Below, piece after piece: positions 11,189-21,516 of a DNA stretch of 64,000 nucleotides (positions are counted from its first letter, which is position 1; every line of letters starts with the position of its first letter). A model generated the notes under the pieces. That model worked only from the letters and a program-made list of their open reading frames with translations. It did not search any database and was not told the DNA's origin. This DNA is from Cryptomeria japonica (taxonomy: Eukaryota > Streptophyta > Pinopsida > Cupressales > Cupressaceae). Position numbers and translations under genes: made by a program. The stretch covers positions 258,901,386 to 258,965,385 of the forward strand of contig NC_081406.1 in the NCBI RefSeq assembly GCF_030272615.1, given 5' to 3'.

Positions 11189-11425
11189 TGTTTATCACAA
11201 AATGCTACTTACTACCTAAATGCATCTGGTTATCTACCCTAGTGACACTCACTGTTCATCACAAAGTGTTGCTATCTACCCTAGTAGTGCTCCCTGTTCA
11301 TCACAAAGTACTACGTGTGTGACATTCCCTGTTCATCACAAAGTGTCACTCACATTCGCACTCCCTGTTCATCACAAAGTGCTGCCTATCTTGGTGCTCC
11401 CTGTTCATCACAAAGTGCCTTGATC
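11189..11425. repeat. ~36-bp tandem repeat, core CTGTTCATCACAAAGT
   Basis: Cores start at 11189 (variant), 11252, 11294, 11329, 11365 and 11401. The last four are spaced 35-36 bp. A weaker core lies near 11491. The array lies immediately upstream (minus-strand sense) of the PMD region, inside the interval that splice-like signals mark as a possible intron. The function is unknown. Confidence 0.8.
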
Positions 11426-11549
11426 TGCCCTAGTCTTCCTAGAGGACCTGCTTGAGTGTATCCTCTCAGCAGCTTATCCAATCAACAGCGTATGTTCATC
11501 ACAGAACTGCCGATTTGACCTAAAAGACTAAACCCATGTATTTTGACAC

Positions 11550-11858
11550 ACAAACGCACTTTTACCTCACAAACGCGCTTTTTAATCCCAAACGCGCTTA
11601 TAGACTGCATAAATGCGCTTCTGCAACGCAGACGCGTTTCCTGAACACAAACGTGCCTATGATAGGCACAAACGCGACCAGGGAACACAGACGTCCCTAC
11701 ATGACATAAACGCTCCTATAAAGCATAGACGCTGCTACATTACACAAACGCGTCCGCATTCAGCACAAACGCGGTTCCAGGCACAGACGCGCCTGGACCC
11801 GACACAGACGCGTCTGTTGTACACAGACGCGCCTAAACCTAACACAGACGCGGTTGCG
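11550..11858 (-). repeat. Phased ~20-bp array 3, core GCGTCTGTG on minus strand
   Basis: Sixteen units read CACAGACGC or close variants on the plus strand, so GCGTCTGTG on the minus strand. The ACGC element starts at 11554, 11573, 11592, 11613, 11632, 11651, 11672, 11691, 11710, 11729, 11748, 11769, 11787, 11808, 11827 and 11848. Spacing is 18-21 bp, averaging 19.6. It has the same core and period as arrays 1 and 2 but opposite orientation. It lies upstream of the antisense PMD region, as arrays 1 and 2 lie upstream of gag. Confidence 0.85.
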
Positions 11859-11970
11859 CATTTTTTGCATTTTTCAACTACCCTATTCCTAGCGCATTTA
11901 TTGCTCCTAAACATGCATTTATGACAAACTCGAAATGCGTGAAAGTACGAGGAGGTTTTCGGGTACTTAC

Positions 11971-12019
11971 CGGCTCTCCTGCATCGGCGCACACGGTCGA
12001 ATCTATGAATGAATGCCAT
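11971..12019 (-). other. Possible 5' exon of the antisense PMD unit
   Basis: On the minus strand an ATG at 12019 in the context AACAATGGC opens a short frame. It runs into a strong donor-like sequence CCG|GTAAGT (GT at 11970-11969). A good acceptor-like TGACTGCAG ends at 11144, just before the PMD coding region. The roughly 830-bp interval between them holds array 3 and the 36-bp repeat. Whether this pair is used, and how the reading phase runs across it, is not resolved here; the exon may be mostly untranslated. Confidence 0.4.
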
Positions 12020-12109
12020 TGTTGCTGACTGCTGCTGCTCTTTTCTCACTCTGTACTATGATCTTCTAAGGGTGTGGATGACAATGAGGATGTATTTTCC
12101 CCCATGGTC

Positions 12110-12120
12110 TATCTTATAGC
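12110..12120 (-). promoter_or_regulatory. TATA-like box for antisense PMD unit
   Basis: GCTATAAGATA on the minus strand, about 95 bp upstream of the ATG at 12019 and 245 bp inside the 3' LTR boundary. Spacing fits a plant RNA polymerase II promoter. No other core element was recognised. Confidence 0.4.
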
Positions 12121-12350
12121 CTACCCTAGCCCTAGCTCTCATTTCCCGAGTCAGTCTTCCTTATCCCGTGACTCTGTCACTTTATCCGGTCAATCCATTC
12201 TATCTTGTCTTTCTTATCGAGAGATTGTCTGCAATCTTTTCAGACATTTTCATCCAATCTCTCGAGGGGGCATATAATTCCCATCTTGGGGCAACTCTGT
12301 ATCAGTTCATCTTATCTTCTTTGAAACAACGCGACAAGCCGCATTGTCTC

Positions 12351-12364
12351 AAAGAGGGGCAAAA
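12351..12364 (+). promoter_or_regulatory. Polypurine tract of element C
   Basis: AAAGAGGGGCAAAA directly abuts the 3' LTR. The end GGGGCAAAA is shared with the minus-strand tract of element D (52055-52066, GGGGGCAAAA). A weaker ACAAAA version lies next to the LTR fragment ending at 19511. This supports a common family. Confidence 0.85.
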
Positions 12365-13134
12365 TGTAGACACTCAAAATTGTCATGTCTAATTAAATAA
12401 ATATTTTATTTATTTAATTATCTAAGCCTAATTCTTCTATTAATTAAATAAATCCTTATTTATTTAATTAATTCATTTATCCTCTTTTAGCCTTATTTCT
12501 AATTTAAATAAATACATTTATTTATTTAAATTACCCCTTTCCTAAATTAAATAAATATTTTATTTATTTAATTGTCCCACTTCTTCTATTTATTAAATAA
12601 ATCTTTATTTATTTAATTAATTCATTATCTTTTTCTACACATGACACATGTCATTCATCTCTTAATTCATACACTACCTACCCCTTTCATTATTTTGGTA
12701 TTTCTTTTACCTACCCTCTAATCCTAGCCGACCTCTCTTTTTACACCTCTCAATCTTAACCCTCCATTTCTTATTGTGTCTTCTATTTAAGGAGATGCTT
12801 TCTTCATTGTCAAACCCTAATGACTGATTTTGGAGTACTTGGCTACACTACAATTCCACTTGCAACCACATTCCGTTCTTTGTTGAGCTCTTGTGCATAC
12901 AAAAATCTGAGAGCAAGTATATCAAGCAAGATCAATGGAGATAGGAAGAATGGAGATCAAAACCCTATTGGACATGTGATGGTATAATCTTTGTGATTTT
13001 GAGTTATTTGCATTGTCTTAGGTAATCTTCATATGTTATGGTGGATCTTTGTTGTTGTTAGGCTAGGGTTTGGTGGTTGAATTCATTTAGCCTTTCAATT
13101 TTATTATTATTGTTATCCATTTTCACCATAAACA
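12365..13134 (+). repeat. 3' LTR of element C
   Basis: 770 bp, starting TGTAGACACTC directly after the polypurine tract and ending ATAAACA. Nearly identical to the 5' LTR. It is followed by gctcc, one mismatch from the gctct that precedes the 5' LTR. Confidence 0.95.
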
Positions 13135-13935
13135 GCTCCAAATGAGCCCCCCACGGATCAAGCCTTGCTAAGTGTAAGGCCCCAAATCGTGCCCAGATGA
13201 ACTTGGCAGATTGGATACCTCTCAGTCCTTACCTCTTAGTCGAAGATGTATCATCTTATAGGCTCGTGCCTCTATATCAAGTGGCAAAAACCACTCTACG
13301 GGTTCCTTCATCTGGTACACCCCCTTTCAATTAAAAATTAGAGATCAATCAAACATTGTGCAGACAAACTATTTGTTTGATTTTTTATTCTTAATACTAT
13401 GGTTATTTTCCTTGTGATCTCATAAGCTATTTTTGGTCTAAATGTACATTTTAAAAGTCAACCTTCATTTGTTTGATTTTTATACTTAACAATATGGTTT
13501 TTTTTCTTGTGATCCCACAAGCTATTTTTGGTCTAAAGTACATTACTAAAAGCCAACATTTATTTGTTCAATGTTCGTCTGTATCGCTTTGAATAAAGGT
13601 GAAAGAAAGGGATTGGGGGGCAAAAAAAGCCTTAAAAAGGAAAAAGTTGTTCCTTCATCTAGTACATCCCCTTTCAATTAAAAAATAGAGATCAAATTTA
13701 TCATTTATAGAGTGTACTTGTTTGAGTTTTTACACTTAACAATATGATTGTTTTTTCATGATCCCATGAAGCTATTTTTCGCTTCATGTACATTATCAAA
13801 AACCAACCTTCATGCATCAATGTACATTTGTATCTCTTTGAATAACGATGAAAAAGGGATTAGGAGGAAAATATAAGCCTTGTTTAAGAATAGTTCCAGC
13901 ATCTCGTATACCCCTTTTAATTAAAATATAGAGAT
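13135..13935. repeat. Degenerate tandem repeats upstream of the host gene
   Basis: No gene. From about 13305 a block starting TTCCTTCATCTGGTACACCC, then CTTTCAATTAAAAAT and AGAGATCAA, recurs near 13650 and again near 13888, each time followed by TTTGTTTGATTTT and CTATTTTTGG words. Units are 240-340 bp and clearly diverged. No terminal inverted repeats were seen, so no element family is named. The first 170 bp (13135-13300) have no recognisable features. Confidence 0.6.
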
Positions 13936-14181
13936 CAAATAGACACCATAATATTTGTTTAATTTTCTACATTTAAAAATATAATCATTTTTCCATAGAC
14001 ATAAACTATTTTTGGCCTATGTGCATAATTAGAAACCAATCTTTCATTACCTGTTCAGACAAATAGACACCATAATATTTGTTTAATTTTCTGCATTTAA
14101 AAATATAATCATTTTTCCATAGACACAAACTATTTTTGGCCTATGTGCATAATTAGAAACCAATCTTTCATTACCTGTTCA
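13936..14181. repeat. 124-bp tandem duplication just upstream of the monooxygenase gene
   Basis: The segment from CAAATAGACACCATAATA through CATTACCTGTTCA occurs twice in a row. The marker AGACACC lies at 13941 and 14065, a period of 124 bp. By eye the copies differ at about two positions, so the duplication is recent. Each copy contains an AAAAATATAATC word that could act as a TATA element. The second copy ends about 70 bp before the ATG at 14252, so the duplication probably lies in the promoter. Confidence 0.8.
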
Positions 14182-14251
14182 TCTGATCTCTGAATAGGCG
14201 ACTTTTAGTATCCGACTTCACTTTGTTGGCATTGAAACCAGAGGCTAAAAC

Positions 14252-17200
14252 ATGTCCTCTCTGGAACTTGATGAAATGGCAGTGTCTGAGAGAGGACCAA
14301 ACTTAGACATTGTAATTGCAGGTGGGGGATTGGCAGGTTTGGCTCTTGCCCTTGCCCTTCAACACAGAGATATCGAAGCCCATGTCTTTGAATGTCACCC
14401 ATATTTCAAATCTGATACGGCTACTGCAATAGGAATCGGTCCCAATGGTGTTACTGCTCTTGAAGGGATTAAACCTGGCTTAAGCTCCATCATCTCCCAA
14501 GCAGGCTCTTACACAAATTCAATCATATTCAACCTGTTAAGAAATGGGAAGGAAGATCCGCCCAGGGTAACAAACATGCCGCCCAAGGAATATATCAATG
14601 TTAGGTGGAAATCTGTGCAGGAAATCTTGGCAAGTTTGCTTGATAACAACAAGATTGTGTTCTCCCATAAGTTCATAGGTTACCGGCCTTCTAAGGTCTG
14701 TGTCTCGGGCTTTAGCTCTGTTATTGTTTAAGTTCCCAAAAATGTCTCATAACTTATTGTATACTATTGTTTGCAACTGCAGGGCGGTGTTGAGGCCTAT
14801 TTTAGATGTGGAAATGGCTTGGATAGAATTAAAGTTGTGTGGACTAAGCTTTTGATTGGAGCAGATGGAATATGGTCTACTGTAAGAAAACAGATGGTGG
14901 CGGATCCTCCAAGGTATCTCAACATGGTGGACTGGAATGCACTGCTGTACAATCCAGATCTCAAGTAAGCATTAGGGTTAGCTATGAAGTGTGAGTTGAA
15001 TGTTAATTTTTTTTTTTTTTTGGTTTATTTTATATTTAGACTCTTTTCAAATAAGAGATAATATTTAGTAGTTGAGCATCTTAATTTTAGATTAAATTAT
15101 ATGAAATAATTTCAAATTACTTCTAATTTTTTTGTTTATTTGTTTAGTGTACTTTTAAGTTGGGGTCTTTTAAGTTCTGAAATTTGGTGAAGCTGGTAGA
15201 ATAAACTGTAAATACAAAGATAAAAATAAATAAACAGAGATACATTTTTCTTTTCTTTTTTTTGTCTGAAAAGAACTTAGAATTTCAGATGATTGACAAG
15301 AGTCAAAAAAATTCATAAGCTGGTGGGGTAATTTCTAGCTCCATCAGAATTTCATCCACTCAAATCTACAGTCTTGCAAAAAAAGGGCTGCTATTATTAA
15401 GGAAAAGATTCTAATTGATCCTGTAGTATTTTTTTCCCACATAGTTATGAATTAAGCTATAATATTTCCACATCACATCATATTTGGTTGATCTTAAATG
15501 CCATATCACATGATTTACTACGTTTTAGATCTACAGATTATATCTATTCAATTATCTTATTTATATTTATATATTATATATGATTAACAAATTTTTAAAA
15601 AAACTATTAATATTTTTTATTTTAATTGTTGGACCTATTTTGATTTATACATATTTCTACTTATTTAATCCACCCTTCTTCAAAAATTGAAATATAAGAC
15701 ACTGATCATATTGAGAATATTTTTATGACTTTTTTAGTAATATTAGATTTCCACAATTCATATTATTGACTGTCATTGCTTCTTATGCACTCTCTCATCC
15801 TGATCCACACAATTGAATCCAAAAACAAATACAATAGACTAGACTTTTGAATGCATCCAATGACTATATTGATTGTTTGTACAGCACAACTACTAATCTT
15901 CTCCTCAATCAGAAAGAAAAAATATTGAGTTTAGGATCTATCTTGTAAGTTACGTTTATGCTTTGTGCTTACTTGAACAAGGGATTTAGCAGAGTTTATC
16001 AGGGCATAAGAAGAGGAGAAGTTATTGTGCGATCAGAGGAGAATATGCAGGTCCACAGCATAACAGCCCATGCAGGTACCAAGAACCAATTTCTCTTTTG
16101 ATTTGAGCTTTGGGAATCACGGTCCACTGTGAATTTGCCCATTACTTTTTTATAAAAGCTCAAAATGGGATTTTTTTTATAGTCATGACTGGAACTTGTA
16201 GTACATAGTGTGAACTTACAATCCATAAACACAGGGGAAGCAGAAGTTTTCGTAGATTTACATGGCTAACCACATTTCTGATTTAATGAATAATTATAGG
16301 GGATTACACTCTGTGGATTCTCCGTAAGAAAGATGAATCGGAGGATTTGGCAAACTCATTGGTAGGAGGACGAGGCGGCCTTGGCATCCCTGGTTGTAAA
16401 GCTCGTGCTCTCAAACAACTAGATGGCCTTGAAGGATGGGATAGTCTTCGAGAAGCCATTGATGTAACCAGTGAGGACACTATATCAGAAAGAAAGATCA
16501 TGGACAGGTTGCCCCTAGATAAATGGAGTGATGCAGATGGTCATGTCCTGCTCATTGGTGACGGTATTCACTGTTTTTCTCTTAACTCTGGTTTCATTCT
16601 TCTTCAAACTCTAATACCCATATGAATAATAGTCCCAATCTTGTTGGCTTCCTTGGATGTGAAGCATGAACTAGTCCTTTAACCCATTTTTGGGGTTGGA
16701 TTGCTACTTACATTTTTAGGTAGCTTAATCCCACCTCACAGAACTTCATCCAGCAGGGGAAGTTCTTTTATTTTTTGCAGTTATTGAGCTGAAGGAATTG
16801 ATTGTTTGATGGTTGGTAATGGTGGAATCATTCAGCTGCACATGCTCAGTATGTTGGGCCAGGACAAGGCGCCAGAACTGCATTTGAAGATGCCCATCAA
16901 CTCTCCCTTCTTCTTCAACATGCAAGTCACTCATCTTTTTCAGAGGAAAGCATTAGAGATGCTGTCAAAAGGTAATTTATCAGAAACAGTGATAATGTTT
17001 CATAGATTTAGTGTGAATGAATTCCTTAGATTCAATTGAGATGTATAATAGAATACTATTAGCAGCTTTTGACTGGGAAAGTTTAGCAGGTTTGAAGAGT
17101 TAAGAATTCCTCGGATGAAAAAGATGCAGCAGTATGCAGCCTATTCCACAAGGCTTCCTAAATTTCAACCTGAGGGGTTCCAGAATTTGACAACGGAAGA

Positions 17201-17291
17201 AAGAATGAGAATGGGTGAGGAATACATGAAATGGGTTCATTCATATCCCCACAGGCAGGAGTGTGACCCTAACTCCACCTATTTCAAGTGA
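14252..17291 (+). CDS. FAD-dependent monooxygenase, six exons, apparently intact
   Basis: Exons inferred from frame and splice sites: 14252-14695, 14783-14964, 15993-16075, 16300-16563, 16836-16971 and 17090-17291. Together they give 436 residues and the stop TGA at 17289. All introns are GT-AG and the phases agree (0, 2, 1, 1, 2). The protein fits the PHBH-like aromatic-ring hydroxylase/monooxygenase family (FAD_binding_3; plant MO1, salicylate-hydroxylase-like and zeaxanthin-epoxidase-like enzymes). It has a dinucleotide-binding VIAGGGLAGLA (GxGxxG at residues 24-29), the DG motif LLIGADGIWSTVR near 172-184, and the GD motif LIGDAAH near 321-327 followed by GPGQGARTAFEDAHQL. Such enzymes use NAD(P)H and oxygen to hydroxylate a small molecule; the substrate cannot be told. 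No transit peptide or membrane segment is evident, so a cytosolic location is likely. Length is usual for the family. Its nearest neighbours are retroelements on both sides; element C starts or ends 1.1 kb upstream. Exons 3 and 6 each have tandem TAGCAG acceptors, so one residue may vary. A pseudogene is possible but no break was found. Confidence 0.87.
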
Positions 17292-17355
17292 ATATGTTTC
17301 TACAGTTGCTAAAATTGAAAATTCCTAAAGGTCAGTATTAGTGTCTTCCTGAGCT

Positions 17356-17361
17356 AATAAA
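17356..17361 (+). terminator. Likely polyadenylation signal of the monooxygenase gene
   Basis: AATAAA lies 65 bp after the stop codon, inside CTAATAAAAAAATC. It is the first AATAAA after the coding region and sits at a typical plant 3' UTR distance. Confidence 0.5.
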
Positions 17362-18799
17362 AAAATCTTAAATTAGTCTTATTTTCTCCAGTTACACCAG
17401 TTATCAAAATGCCACTGCAGGGCTTGCCTCCTTACATTATTAAGGTTTAAGGTTTCAGTTCAGCTGGTAAGCAGTGAAATGAGGTTTATCAAAATTTCAG
17501 TCATGAATGTCATGATGCATTCTAATGCTTGGATAGTCATTTCTGAAAACTTCAAAATTTATTCTACAACTGTAAAGTTTGGTCAATGTTTTACAGTTCG
17601 ACAAGGTTCAAAACTCTACTCAGAGTCTACAATCTATTCCAAATGAATCAAAATAGGAATATTTATCTAAACTTAAATAAATATATTGTACTAGAGCCTT
17701 CTTTTATAAATAAAAAATATGTATTTGAAATTTTTTAATTTAATTTATTTAAATAAATAATTTATAAAATAAATTATTTTTTTAATTGTTTATATCATGT
17801 AATTTAAGTATAATTTTAAATCAAGAAAAATAACATATTGTGATTATTAATGTATTTTTAATGAAGACAATTAAAAGAAGATCTTATATTTAATGATTGT
17901 AATTCAATTAAATTCAACATAAATAATAAGATTAAAGTAACAACAAGATATTTTGACAAATAAAATTATTTTATAATTATAACAATATTTAAACACATTA
18001 GATGATAGATTGTGGGATAAAAGGAGGCTTCTTTGAAAAGCCTTGACTTAAAACATACATTCTTGAAGAAATGCATGCTACTCATTGGAGTACTTGTACA
18101 AAATTTCTCATCATATCACAACATTTAGAAGGGACAAAATTGAGACATGATTTTATTTTATTCTGATAATATTCAATATATCAAATGAATAATTGAATGA
18201 TAATCAAAGTTCTATGACTATTACAATCATGTGGCCCATTCAAGAGAATCATTTAGAATTTTTTTCTTCTTTGGGTTTTTATTATATTTCAACCAAATTA
18301 GAAAGTGTGAATGTCATCACGTGTGGTAATGGAACAACTCACTATGTTATGCCTCCAGCTCCAGGATATATTTTTTTAATCTATTTTGGCCAACAAGAGA
18401 TATATTTGCCCATCTACATACGTAAGATGTGTAAGTCAATTGGATGTCATTCATGACAAAGAGTTTGAGTAGTTTATTCTTGGGCTTATAATTGTAGTCT
18501 AAATTTGTTTCAAACTAATAGTGCAATAATGTTTTGTCATACATTCTTGATGTAAGTCTCTAACAAGTAGTTATGGTATAAAATTATTACTAATACATAT
18601 TCAACATATATTGCAATTCACTTAAAGTGTTATTGTGCACATTAACATGCCAAACAAAATGATAGGACAATGCACATAGAAAGCACATATCTACACCTAG
18701 CCACACGTTTGTTGGAGTGAAAAAAATGCAAACCAAACCATAAGAGAAAAACAAAACTCTCTTACCAACACCCACTTGATGCCATGAATGTGCTTGTGA
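17362..18799. other. AT-rich intergenic sequence
   Basis: No gene supported. 17640-18000 is very AT-rich. An 87-codon plus-strand frame at 18193-18456 has no recognisable domain and is treated as chance. No terminal repeats were found. Confidence 0.6.
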
Positions 18800-19511
18800 T
18801 TTCTTGATGGAGACGATAAATGTAGTTGCCCATAATTTCTAGCAACTTAACTTTAGTACCTCAAATCCTCTCTTGAAAATGGCTTGGGGATTATTTGATT
18901 TATTGAGTTGATGGGAATGAATGAATTATTGAGATTGGTTTAGGATGGAGGGTTATGATTGCTTGAGAAAAAAAACTGAAGTTGAATGTGAGATGGAGGA
19001 GAGATTAAATGTTAGTGATTGGTGGATGGAGAACTTGGATTGACTTGATTTAATGGATGGTCAATATCAAAAGTTAGTTTGAATTTGGATTGAAGGTAGG
19101 GATAATTTATTAGTTTAGTTGGTTTGATGGCTAAAATTGAATGTTAACTTTTTTTTTGGATTGGTGGCTTGTACTTATCTTAATTTTTAAAGTGTGAATA
19201 TGGCATGACTGTCCAATTAGTGGGGGATTGTATTAGGATTTGGGGCTCTAAAGATAATTAATCAATTAAATAGATTATTTAATCAAATTGGTGAAATGGA
19301 CATAGGATACTAGTCTAAGTGGATGTATTTATCTAATTAATTAGATGATGGAGAGAATGGTAGTAAAAAGTTCTAAATAATTAAATAAATATAATTTATC
19401 TATTTGATTATTATTGATATGATGAAAATGTGGTTACAATGGGCATATTATGGTGTTTAAGTGATGTTGTTAGGTATTTCATTAGGATGTGGTTGATTTT
19501 AGGTGTCTACA
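18800..19511 (-). repeat. 3' LTR fragment of a Ty3 (Tat-like) element, minus strand
   Basis: Read on the minus strand the sequence opens TGTAGACACCTAAAATC at 19511. That is the same start as the solo LTR at 27531-29136, followed by the AT-rich ATTAAATAAAT blocks typical of this LTR superfamily. Directly upstream on that strand is a purine-rich ACAAAA that can serve as the end of a polypurine tract, like GGGGCAAAA in C. The inner (left) end is not defined; 18800 is an estimate. No matching second LTR was found in the window. Confidence 0.5.
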
Positions 19512-20586
19512 TTTTGTCCATCCTTGAGATGACATTGCAACTAGTAAAAGCAATATTGTTTCAAATAAGATAAGTATAGACATTTGGTAGGATACAACTA
19601 GTAGTGGGGTACCTCAATCATTTAGAGAAAATGATGTTTGAAGGTGGCTTAGGGATGCCTCCTTAAAAGAGAAGGTAGGTTGAGAGGAATCGAGTGGTAT
19701 CGTGAAAGGAAAACTAATTTTTAAGGGATGAAGGATGGATGGAGTTGAAGAGATGGTTAGATGTATAGAGTTGGGATGCGAGAAAATGAAGAGATGAAGT
19801 TAAAAAAGAATGAGAAGGATGGGATGAGGATAAGAATGATAGGATGGATGATGAGGAGGGTGGATTTTACAATGGAGTGATGCAATAAAAAATGGATGCA
19901 TGTAAAAGTTGACATATATGGTGACCAATTGATGTTTGTATAACACTTAAAGTTATGCAACAATATATAAGGGCTAAGATGATGATATAGCAAGTGCACG
20001 AGGGACCGATATCTAGGATGACGTATGACCTAAGGCACCACGATGGATTGACTCGCAAATACAAGAAATGGAAGAAACACACACAAGAAAACAAACAAGA
20101 ATGGACAAATGATAAAAGGATAAGACAAATATGATTTTACCCCTAATCAAGCCAAAAACCAATGATGGATTGATCTAATGATGATGATAATATAATAGAT
20201 GTGGGAATAAAATAAATCAACAACAATATGAGGATTGGGAATCATATATCCCAATGAAACCGATTGGCTGATTAAATAAGGTTTGGGTTTCAAAAAGACT
20301 AAAGAAAAAGCTAGTGTACGCCTATGGTATGCATTAGGAAACACGGATAGATTTGACAAGATTTTTCTTTGAGGAGGGATGGGATTTTGGATGGAAATAG
20401 GTGGCTTCCAAGGACTACATCATATACGAATGTTATTCCCCATTTGTTTGTATTATATTGTAACTTAAAAAATAGCATATCAATGTAATTTCATGTTGTA
20501 CCATATTTTTGGTTCAATGTTCACTTCCATGTAATGTTTTAGGTCCACTTGAGCATGAACCTTAGCCTTTTCCCCTTACACCTATG
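19512..20586 (-). other. Probable 3' internal remnant of the Tat-like element plus unclassified sequence
   Basis: Up to about 20350 the plus strand is purine-rich with many GGATGGATG and GAGATG words, and short minus-strand frames carry no recognised domain. It follows the LTR fragment ending at 19511 and so probably belongs to the same element's 3' part. 20350-20586 is AT-rich and unclassified, and ends abruptly where homology to the Copia LTR begins. Confidence 0.4.
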
Positions 20587-21516
20587 ACATGGAAAACCCA
20601 AGAAGGGAAAAACTACGAAGAATGTTAGTTCTCAATATAAAAACTCCTGTTAGGGTGACACTGGTTAAGGTGATTTTTACAAGATGGCTCTCTGCTAGAA
20701 ATATTCAGTATAAGTGGGCTCACTACCTAGAAGAAGAAGAAAGAAAGAAAGAATCCACCCCTAAAGCACACAACTGGCTTGTCGGAAGAAACCTTCAGCT
20801 CACTACCACCGGTACCAAACAGAATTAGCACAACCATACTGATCATCTACAACCAATCATAACTTTGCACAACCCAATAGGAGATAGATCTTCTATTCAA
20901 TCCAATTCCTCTATTTCTTTCTATCATATTCCTCATTACAATTGTTCTTCATTTATACGAATCTTTGAAATAGAATTTTCAAGTTGGCCAAGGAGATAAA
21001 GAAACATAATTCAAAATAGGTCTTCACTAAGCATTCCCACAGTGGAAAGGAATGAGAAGTGGACCACACCACGATGCAACAACACACTATCCAAATGTCG
21101 CAATCACCGGAGGAAAAGGTAGAGCATACGTGGTTAACCGGACTCGAACTGATCATATCGAAAATCACAACTCTAGAGCACACCAACACGTGCTGAATCA
21201 AAATAACAAAGATAAACACATGAATAACATAAATCTGAAATCTCATCAACAAAGCTAGAAATGCAGAGGAATGTGAAGCACTACAACTTCTCCCATAAAA
21301 CATCATTATTGCGTAGACTTCTGGAGCATAACTTTTGGACCTCCAAAACATGAGATAAATATCTCAAGGCAATATCCAACAGGATATCAGCACATCATGA
21401 ACACATCTGCAACATATCAATAATGCGAAGCAAAACCAAACACTGAAACACAAAATCAATACGTTGGAATCAATGATAACCATATAGACACATCAAATAA
21501 CTTCACATTTGCAACA
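20587..21516 (-). repeat. 3' LTR of Copia element A (partial)
   Basis: Homologous to the 5' LTR from about its position 34683 onward; the outer ~170 bp have no counterpart. A polypurine tract (minus AAAAAGGGGGAGAT, 21517-21530) adjoins the inner end at 21516. Divergence from the 5' LTR is several percent by eye. Confidence 0.85.

Larger units (their letters stand above)
384..13134 (+). mobile_element. Element C: RT-less Ty3 (Tat/Athila-like) LTR retrotransposon
   Basis: A full-length element of about 12.75 kb bounded by two 770-bp direct repeats that begin TG and end CA. A primer-binding-like site follows the 5' LTR and a polypurine tract precedes the 3' LTR. Parts in order: LTR, leader with two phased repeat arrays, gag-protease ORF, an ORF with an integrase C-terminal tail, an antisense plant-mobile-domain region, a third array, polypurine tract, LTR. 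No reverse transcriptase, RNase H or integrase catalytic core could be recognised anywhere inside. The two LTRs differ at about 5 of 770 positions by eye, which suggests an insertion a few million years old at most if conifer-like slow rates apply. The sense ORFs look whole. The element would have to be mobilised in trans by a related autonomous element. The Tat/Athila placement is inferred from the gag/protease style, the lack of a chromodomain and the presence of an antisense extra ORF. Confidence 0.9.

Noticed and set aside
11613-12049. Overlapping ~100-codon ORFs over array 3
   Set aside because: The array period (~20 bp) is not a multiple of three and the frames exist because the repeat lacks stop codons.
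13300-13935. Miniature inverted-repeat transposons upstream of the host gene
   Set aside because: Copies are tandem and diverged, with no terminal inverted repeats or target duplications found.
18193-18456. 87-codon plus-strand ORF as a small gene
   Set aside because: Lies in AT-rich sequence, no domain, no splice or promoter context, composition as in its surroundings.
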